This document shows positions 45,096-54,717 of a stretch of DNA of 64,000 nt, piece by piece. The position numbers were made by a program, and so were the translations under genes. How positions within the stretch are numbered: the stretch's first letter is position 1; every line of letters begins with the position of its first letter. The notes under the pieces are model-generated. The model was given only the letters and a program-made list of their open reading frames with translations. It did not search any database and was not told where the DNA came from. Source of the DNA: JAKAGZ01 sp963748105 (GTDB taxonomy: Bacteria; Bacteroidota; Ignavibacteria; Ignavibacteriales; Ignavibacteriaceae); assembly GCA_963748105.1 (NCBI GenBank), contig CAVVHP010000007.1, forward strand, positions 1 to 64,000, given 5' to 3'.

Positions 45096-45371
45096 ATGAA
45101 GGTGATGAAGGCAGTTCGAACAGTTGCTTTAGTAGCAGTATTTGCTGCATCTACTGCAATGATAAGCGGGTGTGGAGGAGTAAGTGACACTGAAATGGCC
45201 CAATTAAATGGCTTGCGCAGTGAAGTTAATTCTCTCCAGGCTCAGGTTAATTCCTTAAAAGATCAGAGGGCAGATCTTGAAAAACAAATAGCTGAAAAAA
45301 ATGCTAAGCTTGAACAATGCAATAAGTTAAAAGCAGAAACTAAAGCTAACTTGGAAAAAATGAAAAATTAA
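45096..45371 (+). CDS. Lpp-like coiled-coil lipoprotein
   Basis: A signal with lipobox ISGC (about 23-26) gives a mature 66-residue chain. The mature part is one long coiled coil with heptads in AQLNGLRSEVNSLQAQVNSL and RADLEKQIAEKNAKLEQ. A second Cys (about 76) in the coil could form a disulfide between helices. Short coiled-coil lipoproteins of this kind (Lpp in E. coli) form helical bundles at the outer membrane. It is followed by the LysM protein, 42 bp away, which has a similar coil. Confidence 0.78.
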   Translation: MKVMKAVRTVALVAVFAASTAMISGCGGVSDTEMAQLNGLRSEVNSLQAQVNSLKDQRADLEKQIAEKNAKLEQCNKLKAETKANLEKMKN

Positions 45372-45413
45372 TCTTTTAGGAATTAAAGTTTAAAAATGAA
45401 ATTGGAGAATAAA

Positions 45414-46094
45414 ATGAAAAAATATTTAATAGGCTTATTTGCCATTCTGTTGTTTTTCTCTGCAAATATTTTTGCACAGGAAACCGAGCAGGATACTTTG
45501 TCGAGCGATCAGTGGGAAGCTATGATGACTGATCTCAGGGCTCAAAAAGAGAGTCTGACACAAGAATTGAACTCTTTACAGGCAGAAGTTAACAATCTTA
45601 AAAACACAAATGTACAGGACTATAGTGATTGTATGAGCGAACTCTACGCAATGGTAGGGGCCACACAATCTGATGTTAACAACTTTGAAAATGCTGTTAG
45701 CCAATTAGAATCAAATATTAATATGAAAGAAGGTCCAAAAGCTGACAGGCAGAAGGATCTAGATGCACTTAAGATGAATAAAATTAGTGCATTGCCACAG
45801 TTTTATGATAGAGTACAAAATATGCAGAGGGCACTTGATAACTGGATAGAAGCTCCGAAAGAAGTTGACTACACAGTTGTTAAAGGTGATTGTCTCTGGA
45901 ATATTGCTAAGAAAAAAGATTTTTATGGAAACGGTTTTGCATGGCCAAACATTTACAAAGCAAATCGTGATAAGATTAAAAATCCTGATCTAATTTATCC
46001 AAAGCAAGTATTCACAATTCCAAAACTTACTGACGAAGAAAAAGCTAAATACGATAAAATTAGAAGAAATTATAAACCAGCACCGGTTCAATAA
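45414..46094 (+). CDS. Secreted coiled-coil protein with C-terminal LysM domain
   Basis: The 226-residue protein starts at the ATG after TTGGAG (an in-frame ATG 18 nt upstream is less likely). A signal peptide (ending FAQ) is followed by a coiled coil (LRAQKESLTQELNSLQAEVN). The peptidoglycan-binding LysM-type domain is at about 150-215: YTVVKGDCLWNIAKKKDFYG and NPDLIYPKQVFTIPK. It probably tethers the envelope to the wall together with the preceding coiled-coil lipoprotein. A terminator ends the unit. Confidence 0.85.
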   Translation: MKKYLIGLFAILLFFSANIFAQETEQDTLSSDQWEAMMTDLRAQKESLTQELNSLQAEVNNLKNTNVQDYSDCMSELYAMVGATQSDVNNFENAVSQLESNINMKEGPKADRQKDLDALKMNKISALPQFYDRVQNMQRALDNWIEAPKEVDYTVVKGDCLWNIAKKKDFYGNGFAWPNIYKANRDKIKNPDLIYPKQVFTIPKLTDEEKAKYDKIRRNYKPAPVQ

Positions 46095-46127
46095 AATTTT
46101 CTTAGCTTAGCTATTACTTGTACGTAG

Positions 46128-46168
46128 TAAACCCTTATCATATTTTTGTGATAAGGGTTTCTTTTTTT
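46128..46168 (+). terminator. Terminator of the LysM unit
   Basis: The stem AAACCCTTATCA/TGATAAGGGTTT has a TATTTTTG loop and is followed by CTTTTTTT. Confidence 0.9.
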
Positions 46169-46176
46169 ATAGGAGA

Positions 46177-47145
46177 ATGATGACTGCAGTTGAAAAACAT
46201 ATTATCCTGGAAAATGCTGATATGCTTTCCCTTTTAGGTACAAATGATAATAATTTGAAATTAGTTGAAGACAGATTCAATGCCAGTATCACTGTTAGAG
46301 GAGATAATGTTATTGTAAAAGGAGTGACCGAAGAAATTGCGGCAATTGAAAAAGTATTTAAAGAAATGATATATGTGTTAAATACTAATGGCCGGTTAAA
46401 ATCTTCGGATGTTGAGACAATTCTGGATCTTACTGTTGAAGGGAAGGAAGTTGTTGACGAAAAAGACATTGACTCTGTTATCCTCTATACAAAGAATGAC
46501 GCAATCCGCGCACGTACTTCCGGGCAGGCTAAATATTTACAGACGGCGAATAAAAATGATATTTGCTTTGCTATTGGACCTGCTGGTACCGGCAAAACCT
46601 ATCTTGCAGTGGCCCTGGCTGTGGCGGCACTTAAAAAGGGGATTGTAAATAAAATTGTTCTCGCCAGACCCGCTGTTGAAGCTGGTGAAAGCCTCGGGTT
46701 TTTACCCGGCGATTTTCGCGAAAAAATTGATCCATATCTTCGTCCGTTGTATGATGCTCTTGATGATATGATGCCGAGTGACAAATTAAAAGGATATATT
46801 GAAAAACGTGTCGTTGAAATTGTTCCGCTTGCCTATATGAGGGGACGAACTTTAAACAATGGATATGTAATTCTTGACGAGGCACAGAATGCAACAGATA
46901 CGCAAATGAAAATGTTTCTTACACGTTTGGGAGCAAATTCAAAAGCCATTATAACAGGTGATGTAACACAGATTGATTTGCCTGGTAAAAGTGTAAGCGG
47001 GCTTGTACAGGCAAAAGATATTTTGAGCAATATAGAGGGAGTTGGGTTTGTCTATTTTGATAAATCTGATGTGGTTAGACACCGGCTTGTAAAAGATATT
47101 ATAGACGCTTACGAGAAATTTAACAATGGTGATAATCCTAATTAA
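46177..47145 (+). CDS. PhoH-family ATPase (YbeZ-like)
   Basis: The 322-residue cytosolic ATPase of the PhoH family is linked to RNA handling and ribosome function. The front has a KH-like beta-alpha region. Walker A is GPAGTGKTYLAVA (about 132), and Walker B is VILDEAQNATDTQMKMFL (about 231). Other motifs include GFLPGDFREKIDPYLRPLYD and ITGDVTQIDLP. An ATG at 46180 is an alternative. It converges with mazG; the two overlap by 4 bp. A ybeY gene, its usual partner, is not nearby. Confidence 0.92.
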   Translation: MMTAVEKHIILENADMLSLLGTNDNNLKLVEDRFNASITVRGDNVIVKGVTEEIAAIEKVFKEMIYVLNTNGRLKSSDVETILDLTVEGKEVVDEKDIDSVILYTKNDAIRARTSGQAKYLQTANKNDICFAIGPAGTGKTYLAVALAVAALKKGIVNKIVLARPAVEAGESLGFLPGDFREKIDPYLRPLYDALDDMMPSDKLKGYIEKRVVEIVPLAYMRGRTLNNGYVILDEAQNATDTQMKMFLTRLGANSKAIITGDVTQIDLPGKSVSGLVQAKDILSNIEGVGFVYFDKSDVVRHRLVKDIIDAYEKFNNGDNPN

Positions 47146-47912
47146 AGTTTCTGGCTTTTACTTTCATTCCAGTATTTATCCATTTCCTCTAAATTAGATT
47201 CAGTAATTTTTCTGCCTGATCCTGTAATTTTCTTTTCAACATAATTAAATCTTTTAATAAATTTTTTGTTAGTTCTCCTTAAAGCATTTTCAGGGTTTAC
47301 GTTTAAGAATCTTGCATAATTTACCATTGCAAAAAACACATCCCCAATTTCATTTTCAAGTTCTTCGTATGTCTCTCCCTTTTCGGAGATATGCATTTCC
47401 TCAATTTCTTCAATTACCTTTTTCCATACATCTTCCTTCTTCTCCCAGTCGAATCCCACTTTTGCAGCTTTTTCCTGCAGTCTGTGTGCTCTCTGTAAAG
47501 ATGGAAGCATTTCAGGGACTCCCTCCAGCACAGAATCTCTTCCTTCCTGCATTTTGATTGCTTCCCAGTTTTTTTTCACATCGTTGGAGCCATTAACAAC
47601 CGTCTCACCGAATACATGCGGATGTCTTCTTATTAATTTTTCTTTTATGGATTCAATTACATCTTCCAGTTTAAACTTTTCCAGTTCTTCTGCCATTATT
47701 GAGTGAAACACTATGTGCAAAAGCAGGTCACCCAATTCTTTTTTTAGTTCATCGTAGTCTTTATTGTCAATAGATTCCAAAACTTCATAAGCTTCTTCAA
47801 TTGTAGCTGCTTTTATCGAATCATTTGTCTGCTCCCGATCCCATGGGCATTCTACTCTTAGTTTTCTCATAATATCAACCAGCTCTCCGAATTTTCTTTC
47901 AATCATGTTCAT
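47142..47912 (-). CDS. mazG: Nucleoside triphosphate pyrophosphohydrolase
   Basis: It hydrolyses (d)NTPs to monophosphates and pyrophosphate, clearing faulty nucleotides. The 256-residue two-domain form has RVECPWDREQTNDSI, the first metal motif EEAYEVLESID with KKELGDLLLHIVFH, and the second ELENEIGDVFFAMVNYARF. It is convergent with phoH and is followed upstream by a divergent RidA-family gene. Confidence 0.94.
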   Translation of the reverse strand: MNMIERKFGELVDIMRKLRVECPWDREQTNDSIKAATIEEAYEVLESIDNKDYDELKKELGDLLLHIVFHSIMAEELEKFKLEDVIESIKEKLIRRHPHVFGETVVNGSNDVKKNWEAIKMQEGRDSVLEGVPEMLPSLQRAHRLQEKAAKVGFDWEKKEDVWKKVIEEIEEMHISEKGETYEELENEIGDVFFAMVNYARFLNVNPENALRRTNKKFIKRFNYVEKKITGSGRKITESNLEEMDKYWNESKSQKL

Positions 47913-47980
47913 TATTCCTTAGCTTTAGGTAATTATTTTCAGATTTGTCGATTAAAAATAATAAAAATGGAGACCAAAAA

Positions 47981-48442
47981 ATGATTGAGGATAAAATAAA
48001 AGAACTGGGATTATTTGTTCCTGAGGCTGCTAAGCCGCTGGCTGCATATATTCCGGCAATAAAAGTGAATGATCTTGTTATGACATCGGGACAATTGCCG
48101 ACAGTTAAAGGCGAGTTAAAATTTAAAGGCAAAGTAGGAAAAGAAGTCAGCGAGGAGGAGGGAAGACTGGCTGCTGAGATTTGTGCTTTAAACTGTCTTG
48201 GAGCCATTAAAGGTGTAATAGGGGATCTGGATAAAATTGAACAGATTGTAAAATTAACAGCATTTGTAAACAGTGCTGACGGATTTACCGCTCAACCTAA
48301 AGTTGCAAACGGCGCTTCAGAATTATTGGGTAAAATATTTGGTGAAAACGGGAAACATTCCAGGAGCGCTGTAGGTGTAAGTGAACTGCCGATTGATGCC
48401 CCGGTTGAAATTGAAATGATTGTGAAATTACGACAGAGCTAG
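47981..48442 (+). CDS. RidA/YjgF-family protein
   Basis: The start is set at MIEDKIKELG (47981), which has GGAG upstream; a 12-residue longer frame is open. The 153-residue protein fits the RidA fold: VNDLVMTSGQLPTVKGELKF and SAVGVSELPIDAPVEIEMIV. The usual substrate-binding Arg (about 105 in E. coli RidA) appears as R in SRSAVG. RidA hydrolyses reactive enamine intermediates, but many family members have other roles. It is divergent from mazG. Confidence 0.82.
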   Translation: MIEDKIKELGLFVPEAAKPLAAYIPAIKVNDLVMTSGQLPTVKGELKFKGKVGKEVSEEEGRLAAEICALNCLGAIKGVIGDLDKIEQIVKLTAFVNSADGFTAQPKVANGASELLGKIFGENGKHSRSAVGVSELPIDAPVEIEMIVKLRQS

Positions 48443-48550
48443 GGCACAGAAGAGGTCGATTTAATAGAAATGTTAGTAAATGGACGAATATTACAACATT
48501 GATTTTATTTCGCCTTTTATTTAATATTAGTTCAAATTAAAGGTTTGTTT

Positions 48551-49084
48551 ATGAAAAAGATGCTGTTACTGGCTATTATAGCTATTTCTTTCTCTACCTT
48601 TGCGCAATATCGTGATTCAGGATTTCCGACTGAATCAGTTTATGATGGCATCGTTAAAACTGATTCTCATTCACTGTTTGGATTTCTGGATTCAGATAAT
48701 TTCCAGATGCATCATTCTTTCGAAATGTCATATATGACATTCTCCGGACAGGGACTGGCAGTTGGATCATATACTAACAGTTTGCTTTTTAAATTCAGCA
48801 AGAAGCTAAATTTTCAGCTCGAAACAAGTATAATAAATTCACCTTATAGTTCACTGGGCAAAAATTTTCAGAATAGTATAAATGGAATATATATCAGAAA
48901 CGCATTACTGAATTACAGGCCGTCTAAAAATGTAAATGTGGTATTGCAGTTCAGTCAAATTCCGGGTGGATTTTTTAGTCCCTATTCAAACTATGGCTTT
49001 GGATATGGATTTAGTGGAAGGTCTGCATTTTTAAATCGTTATGGATTTGATAACTGGAATAGTAATCAATCAGATGAAAATTAG
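48551..49084 (+). CDS. Secreted protein of unknown function, possibly barrel-like
   Basis: The 177-residue protein has a signal peptide (about 1-19, ending FAQ). It is rich in aromatic and small residues in alternating strands (FEMSYMTFSGQ, LLFKFSKKLNFQLETSI, VNVVLQFSQIP), which suggests outer-membrane strands. The tail is Gly/Tyr rich (SNYGFGYGFSGR). No family is recognised. AAAGG lies upstream of the start at 48551. It stands between RidA and the LytR_C gene. Confidence 0.55.
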   Translation: MKKMLLLAIIAISFSTFAQYRDSGFPTESVYDGIVKTDSHSLFGFLDSDNFQMHHSFEMSYMTFSGQGLAVGSYTNSLLFKFSKKLNFQLETSIINSPYSSLGKNFQNSINGIYIRNALLNYRPSKNVNVVLQFSQIPGGFFSPYSNYGFGYGFSGRSAFLNRYGFDNWNSNQSDEN

Positions 49085-49130
49085 TATTATTTTGAAACGT
49101 GAATTATAATTGAGAATAAAGCGAGAATAA

Positions 49131-49613
49131 TTGAAGGTAAATAAATCCTCTAAAAGGGCACTTCAGAAAGACCTGAAAACTTCCTCATCAAATTTATTTC
49201 TAAATTTTATTATTGTACTTCTGGGACTAATAATCATTTTTATGTGTTACTCCCTTTTTGATAAAATTATTAATGGAAATGAAAACCCTGTAGAGGTAAA
49301 TCAGAATAAAGCAGATGCTATTGTTCAGGTTGAAGTGCTGAATGGCTGCGGCGTTTCGGGAATTGCAGATAAAATAACAGAGTATCTGCGTAATAATAAT
49401 TTTGATGTTGTACAGGTCGGTAATTATACATCTTTTGACATGGACAAATCTATTGTAATTGACAGAACAGGAAATAAAATAAACGCAAAAAAAGTTGCTG
49501 CGGCTCTTGGTATCAACGAAAAAAACATTGTCCAGCAAATTAATAGCGATTACTTGCTTGATTGTTCAATAGTTATCGGAAAAGATTATTTTAGTTTAAA
49601 ACCATATAATTAA
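49131..49613 (+). CDS. Membrane-anchored protein with LytR C-terminal (LytR_C) domain
   Basis: The 160-residue protein starts TTG. One TM helix (about 25-43) is followed by a LytR_C domain (about 62-150) with VEVLNGCGVSGIADKITEYL, then NNNFDVVQVGNYTSFDMDKS and IGKDYFSLKP. LytR_C domains occur on LCP wall-polymer ligases and on stand-alone proteins, so a cell-wall role is possible. It is 10 bp from rsfS. Confidence 0.78.
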   Translation: MKVNKSSKRALQKDLKTSSSNLFLNFIIVLLGLIIIFMCYSLFDKIINGNENPVEVNQNKADAIVQVEVLNGCGVSGIADKITEYLRNNNFDVVQVGNYTSFDMDKSIVIDRTGNKINAKKVAAALGINEKNIVQQINSDYLLDCSIVIGKDYFSLKPYN

Positions 49614-49623
49614 GAGGGAAAAA

Positions 49624-50148
49624 TTGGAATCAAAAAAACTTGCCTTAAGAATTGCAGATCAGATGTTTGAAAAGAAAGGTTTCGAAGTATTAGTAATGGA
49701 TTTATCAAAAATTGCTTCTTTTGCAGATTATTTTGTTATATGCTCAGCAGATTCAAATACGCAAGTAAAGGCCATTGCTGATGACATAGATAAGAAACTC
49801 AGAGAAGACGGAATAAAAAACTGGCATCGTGAAGGATATAGTTCCTTGAACTGGGTTTTACTCGATTATGTGGATGTGGTTGTTCATGTGTTTAAGAAAG
49901 ATGCCCGCAATTTTTACAATCTTGAAAAACTATGGGGCGATGCTCCGCTTCTTAGAATTGAGGACCCAACTATAGTAAAGGCGAAAGTCAAAAAAGAAAA
50001 AAGTACTGAATCCAAAGCTACGAAAAAGACAAAAACAGTTAAAAAAGCTGTGAAAAAAGCTACAAGTGCAGCAACTAAAAAAACAAAAGGTACTACTACT
50101 AAATCATCCAAAATCTCTAAAAAGGGGTCGGATACGAAAAAGAAATAA
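49624..50148 (+). CDS. rsfS: Ribosome silencing factor with lysine-rich tail
   Basis: RsfS binds ribosomal protein L14 and blocks subunit joining under starvation. Residues about 1-115 are the RsfS/YbeB domain, with CSADSNTQVKAIADDI, NWHREGYSSLNWVLLDYVDV and HVFKKDARNFYNLEKLWGDA. The rest (about 118-174) is a repetitive Lys/Thr/Ala/Ser tail (KKAVKKATSAATKKTK), like histone H1-type tails. The TTG start follows GAGGG. It follows the LytR_C gene and precedes argS. Most RsfS proteins are close to 110-120 residues, so the tail is an addition. Confidence 0.92.
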   Translation: MESKKLALRIADQMFEKKGFEVLVMDLSKIASFADYFVICSADSNTQVKAIADDIDKKLREDGIKNWHREGYSSLNWVLLDYVDVVVHVFKKDARNFYNLEKLWGDAPLLRIEDPTIVKAKVKKEKSTESKATKKTKTVKKAVKKATSAATKKTKGTTTKSSKISKKGSDTKKK

Positions 50149-50205
50149 TTCATATTTTAGGAGTATATCTTTTAATCCATTCTAATTTGAATCCCTGGAA
50201 AACAA

Positions 50206-51852
50206 TTGAAACAATATCTCAATACAATATTTGAAACGGCTTCTGAAACCCTTATATATCTGAAAGATCAGAATTATACATTTGAAATTCCGAAGGTTGC
50301 AACTCATGGAGATCTTTCCTGCAACATAGCTATGCTGTTAACAAAACAACTGAGAAAAAATCCTAAGGAAATTGCGAAGGAAATTATTCAGAATCTAAAA
50401 ACTGAGCCTGATGTAATCGACAAAATTGAAATTGCCGGACCGGGATTTATTAATTTCTTTTTTAAGCCGGCATTTATCGCCGGATTAATAAAAGTAATAA
50501 GAAGAGAAGATAGTAATTTCGGTAAATCAGAAATATTTAAGGGTAAAAAAGCGAATGTTGAATTTGTATCTGCAAATCCAACAGGACCACTAACAGTCGG
50601 GCATGGAAGAAATGCTGTATGTGGAGACACCATAGCAAATCTTTTAGAATGGATTGGATACGATGTTGACAGAGAATATTATTTTAATAATGCCGGAAGG
50701 CAAATGAGAGTTCTGGGTGATTCGGTAAAATACAGATACTTAGAATTGCTTGGTGAAAAAATTTCTTTCCCCGACGACTATTACCAGGGAGAATACATAA
50801 AAGAAATTGCAAAAAAATTATATGATGAACATAACGATAAATTAAAAGAAGAATCAGCTGAGGGAATATTTAAAGCAGCTGCTGAAAAGGAAATATTTGA
50901 AGATATTAAAAGAACTCTTCACTCTCTGAAAATAAATCATAAAATCTTCTTTAATGAAAACTCTTTGTATGAAGAAGGAAGGATTCAAAAACTAATAGAA
51001 GTATTTAAAGATAAAAATCTCTCTTATGAAAAAGACGGTGCTGTTTGGTTAAAGTTTAGTGAGATGGGTGAGGATAAATCTTCTGCAGATAAACAGGATA
51101 AAGTAATTGTAAAATCAACGGGAGAACCAACTTACCGACTTCCTGATATTGCCTACCATGTTACCAAATTTGAAAGAAATTACGATCTCATAATTGATCT
51201 TTTCGGCTCTGATCATAATGCAACTTATCCCGATGTTATGGCCGGAATTTCATCACTGGGTTATGATCCGGAAAAAGTAAAAGTCCTGATTCACCAGTTT
51301 GTTACCATTCTTGAAAACGGGGAAGTGGTAAAAATGTCAACTAGGAAAGCAAACTATGTTACCCTGGATCAACTGGTTGAGGAAGTGGGAAGTGATGTAG
51401 TTAGATATTTTTTCAATATGAGAAATATTACAACTCATATGAATTTTGACCTGGCAGTTGCAAAAAAACAAAATGATGAAAATCCTGTATTTTATTTGCA
51501 GTATGCCCACGCAAGAATTTGCTCAATTCTTACAATGACGGAAAAAGAGAAATTACAGGCCTCTGTTGAGCATCTCAGTCTTTTAACAATGGATGAAGAA
51601 CAGCAATTGCTGAAAAAGCTTCATCAATTTAGAAATGAGGTGCTGCTCAGCGCTCAGTTTTATGAGACACACAGAGTATGCAGTTATCTTGAGGAACTTG
51701 CAGCCGCATTTCATAAATTCTACACTTTCTGCAGGATTATAAGAACAGAAAAGAAACTGGCTGAAGCCAGGATAGCATTAGCTGAAGCAACAAAAATTGT
51801 ATTAAAAAATGGTTTGTCTATACTGGGTGTTAATGCACCGGAAAGAATGTAA
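50206..51852 (+). CDS. argS: Arginyl-tRNA synthetase
   Basis: It charges tRNA-Arg. The 548 residues have the class I HIGH-type motif PTGPLTVGHGRNAV (about 125), GREYYFNNAGRQ-like loop (DREYYFNNAGRQM) and the KMSKS-type VKMSTRKANYV (about 380). The C-terminal DALR domain has YLQYAHARICSIL. TTG start. The next gene, comF-like, is convergent 12 bp away. Confidence 0.95.
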   Translation: MKQYLNTIFETASETLIYLKDQNYTFEIPKVATHGDLSCNIAMLLTKQLRKNPKEIAKEIIQNLKTEPDVIDKIEIAGPGFINFFFKPAFIAGLIKVIRREDSNFGKSEIFKGKKANVEFVSANPTGPLTVGHGRNAVCGDTIANLLEWIGYDVDREYYFNNAGRQMRVLGDSVKYRYLELLGEKISFPDDYYQGEYIKEIAKKLYDEHNDKLKEESAEGIFKAAAEKEIFEDIKRTLHSLKINHKIFFNENSLYEEGRIQKLIEVFKDKNLSYEKDGAVWLKFSEMGEDKSSADKQDKVIVKSTGEPTYRLPDIAYHVTKFERNYDLIIDLFGSDHNATYPDVMAGISSLGYDPEKVKVLIHQFVTILENGEVVKMSTRKANYVTLDQLVEEVGSDVVRYFFNMRNITTHMNFDLAVAKKQNDENPVFYLQYAHARICSILTMTEKEKLQASVEHLSLLTMDEEQQLLKKLHQFRNEVLLSAQFYETHRVCSYLEELAAAFHKFYTFCRIIRTEKKLAEARIALAEATKIVLKNGLSILGVNAPERM

Positions 51853-51863
51853 CATTACCAAAA

Positions 51864-52550
51864 TTAATCAGCAAGAGCTATTGAACCGGCAAAAACTTTA
51901 TTAGCTCCCCCTTCAAGAAGAGTTCTTCCGCATTCGTTTATTGTAGCACCGGTTGTGATCACATCATCTACAAGAAATATGTTTTTCCCCTCCACATTTG
52001 CATATTTTCGTTTATGAAAAGCATTTCTAACATTTTCTTCACGTTCAGTCAGGCTGAGTTTTGTTTGAGTTTGAGTAAATCTTTTCCTTTTTAATATTTT
52101 CTCCTTATGAGGGATTTTTGTATAACTGCTTATTCCCTTCGCAATATAACATGCCTGGTTGTAACCTCTTTCGGCCTTTTTGAGTTGATGCAAGGGAACC
52201 GGTACGATAAGATCAATCTTTCTGCTTCTGAAAAAATCTGAATTTGCTTCTGCTAAAATCTTTCCCAGGTAAACGCCAATTCTAAATTTGTTGTTATATT
52301 TTAATGAATGGATTAAGGATTGCAATTCGCGGTCTCTTTCAAATATGAAGTGCGTAATAAATTCAAAAACGATATTTTTATCCTTGAATTTTCTTTCAAA
52401 TTCCGATTTTATCTTTCCTATATCTGCGACATCTATTCTTTGTAAACACTCAGCACAAATAAAGTTATCAGCGGTTTTTAATTTAGTGCGGCAGTGTGAG
52501 CAAAATGATGGAAGAAAAAAATCCAAAAAATTATTAACAAAATGAAACAT
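51864..52550 (-). CDS. ComF-family phosphoribosyltransferase
   Basis: The 228-residue protein has an N-terminal zinc-finger of two CxxC pairs (CSHCRTKL, CAECL) and a phosphoribosyltransferase-like C-terminal domain with the signature FLVDDVITTGATINECGRTL. The family (ComFC/GntX) takes part in DNA uptake or recombination in competent bacteria. It is 17 bp downstream of the VWA protein gene on the minus strand. Confidence 0.88.
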   Translation of the reverse strand: MFHFVNNFLDFFLPSFCSHCRTKLKTADNFICAECLQRIDVADIGKIKSEFERKFKDKNIVFEFITHFIFERDRELQSLIHSLKYNNKFRIGVYLGKILAEANSDFFRSRKIDLIVPVPLHQLKKAERGYNQACYIAKGISSYTKIPHKEKILKRKRFTQTQTKLSLTEREENVRNAFHKRKYANVEGKNIFLVDDVITTGATINECGRTLLEGGANKVFAGSIALAD

Positions 52551-52566
52551 ATCTCCGAATTATTTT

Positions 52567-54717
52567 TTACAACATGCCAAATCTTTTTCTGAAAAACCAC
52601 TCAATAGCAAATAATAAAATTATAATTGCCATCAGCCTTTCGTTAGACCATAGATTAAATTCACTTGTCTTAATTTTAGTTCTGGCAGAATTCTTTGTTA
52701 TTTTATTGAGAATATTAAATAGATCATTCTGATTGGAGGGAAGGAAAAATTTGCCACCGGTTGTATTGGAAAGTGAGCTCAGGAAATCATAATTCATACT
52801 GGTGTTCACAAATTCAATATCAACTTCACCGATGTTAAATCTGTCGGAATCTTTCCCGATTATTTTTCCGTTTAGTCGGGCTGTTCCGGTAAATATATAG
52901 TCTCCCGACTGATTTGTCTCAAGGAATCCTTCGTAAAGTCCATTGCCAAGCGAGTTCATTGTTACATTATAATTCTCTTTGCCGCTATTTATAATGATAT
53001 TTACTTCAGCATCAGAAACCGGGTTGAAAGATTCATCATAAACTTGTCCCGTAAATTCAATTCTTTCTCCAGTGGAGTATATTTTTTTTGTCGTTTTGAT
53101 AGCAACCTGTTTTTGTTCTTCTTTATTATTTAGCCACTTAACACTATTTAAAATAAATCTTTCGAAGAGGTCAGAATTCTTTGTGGCAGTCTGGAGTTTC
53201 CAGCGCCAGATATTATCTGCAAGCACGGCAATAGATCTTTTCCTTCCGAGTTTTCTGGAAAGTAGCAACGGTCGATTTACTGGGACATTATTTATAACAA
53301 TATTCGAAATTATTTCACTTTCAGGTTTTGCAGTTAATAGTACGTCCGGTTGTAAAACCGGTGGTAGATTATTCCACGCGGCAATTATGTTGGATGAATT
53401 GTTTTGAATAATCGGGTTACTAATTTCTAATGTCAGTAAATTTGGCTGAACTTCATAGGGGGTGGAAATTGTTTTTTGAAATGTAAAAGGGAGCACCTGC
53501 TCTAAGGTATGTAATTTTTGAAAATCCGTTCCCACACTTACTTTGAAGAAATATGGCTTGTCTTGTTTTGTAATCAAATCCTTAATCCTCGCTAATAGAT
53601 TTGAGGGAGAGTTGGTAGCGGGAAAATCTATTAGAAATAAAACGTCTGCGCTGTCAAGTAAAGCTTTTTGGTTATTATTTTCTAAAAACTTATTCCGGGT
53701 AGTCTGAGTTATAGAATTAACTTGTAGATTTTTATCATGCGACAATGCATCTTTGATAAATGATAAATCAGGCGATGGAGAACCTGCAATAGACAGAACC
53801 TTAACTTTATTACTCAAAACTTTTACGTAAAATATCTTTTTATTATTTGCTTTGGAAAATTCACCATCAATACTACTAACAGAAAAAGTTAGTTTTTTAT
53901 CTCCACTCGAAACAGGTGTATAATTCATTTTTACACTTTGAATGCCTTCCTGTGAGAGGTTGAGTTTCTTTTGATCAACTGATTTTCCATTTTCTTGCAA
54001 AGAAACAGTTACATTTTTGTTACCAAAACCATTATTTGTTATTGTTCCGAGAATTGTTGTTGGTGTTTGGGAATAAATAAATTCATTATATAGTGCAGAT
54101 TTTACAGAAATATCATTCTTTTTAGCTGAGTCGCCAATTCCTACTGTATAAACCGGGATATTTAATTTTTCGGCTAGAAACGAAGGATTTATGCCTTCCG
54201 TGATTTCGCCATCGCTAACAATTGTAATTGATGCTGCATCTCTGTCTGAATTTTTTAGGGAGGTAAATATGTTTGAAAAGTTTGTGCTGCTCTCCGAAAA
54301 ATCAAAAAGTGTTAAACTATCCTGGCTTATTTTTTTTACATTATTGCCAAATGAATACAACTCAGCCGATTTTGATATTTCATTGGTTCCCAGGTTCTTT
54401 AAAAAATTCCTAATTGTCTCTTCTCTTTCAGTTCCGTCTTTTATTTTCATAGATTTTGAGTTATCAATAAAAAATAGATTTTGCGGTTTTAATTCTATCT
54501 TTTTACTAAAGGTTAGAATCGGTTCAAAAAAAACAAAAAGCAGTAAAAATATTGCGGCAGAACGCAGGACTATTAAAAAAGTTTTTTTAGAATTGCTAAT
54601 TGATGGAACAGTAAAACGGTAAACATAAAGTGCGTAAGCTACCAGGATTATTAATATTAAGGCAAAGAATACTGGATTGGAAGAAAGTACAATGTTAATT
54701 TTTTCAAAATCAAACAT
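52567..54717 (-). CDS. Large membrane protein with von Willebrand factor A-like domain
   Basis: The 716-residue protein has TM helices at about 15-33, 45-65 and 690-710. A VWA-like domain (about 75-230) has the metal motif FFIDNSKSM (DxSxS), a Thr in SSTNFSNIF and VSDGEITEG. The middle (about 240-400) has an NTF2/fold-like region and a glutamine-amidotransferase-like stretch (VLSIAGSPSPDLSFIKDAL). A C-terminal beta domain follows. Such proteins often sit beside MoxR/Bat systems, but none is here. It shares its last base with the start of the PhzF gene. Confidence 0.75.
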   Translation of the reverse strand: MFDFEKINIVLSSNPVFFALILIILVAYALYVYRFTVPSISNSKKTFLIVLRSAAIFLLLFVFFEPILTFSKKIELKPQNLFFIDNSKSMKIKDGTEREETIRNFLKNLGTNEISKSAELYSFGNNVKKISQDSLTLFDFSESSTNFSNIFTSLKNSDRDAASITIVSDGEITEGINPSFLAEKLNIPVYTVGIGDSAKKNDISVKSALYNEFIYSQTPTTILGTITNNGFGNKNVTVSLQENGKSVDQKKLNLSQEGIQSVKMNYTPVSSGDKKLTFSVSSIDGEFSKANNKKIFYVKVLSNKVKVLSIAGSPSPDLSFIKDALSHDKNLQVNSITQTTRNKFLENNNQKALLDSADVLFLIDFPATNSPSNLLARIKDLITKQDKPYFFKVSVGTDFQKLHTLEQVLPFTFQKTISTPYEVQPNLLTLEISNPIIQNNSSNIIAAWNNLPPVLQPDVLLTAKPESEIISNIVINNVPVNRPLLLSRKLGRKRSIAVLADNIWRWKLQTATKNSDLFERFILNSVKWLNNKEEQKQVAIKTTKKIYSTGERIEFTGQVYDESFNPVSDAEVNIIINSGKENYNVTMNSLGNGLYEGFLETNQSGDYIFTGTARLNGKIIGKDSDRFNIGEVDIEFVNTSMNYDFLSSLSNTTGGKFFLPSNQNDLFNILNKITKNSARTKIKTSEFNLWSNERLMAIIILLFAIEWFFRKRFGML

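Noticed and set aside
49914..50153. Minus-strand frame of 79 residues opposite the lysine tail of rsfS
   Set aside because: Phe/Val-rich low-complexity complement of AAA/AAG codons, without a ribosome site.
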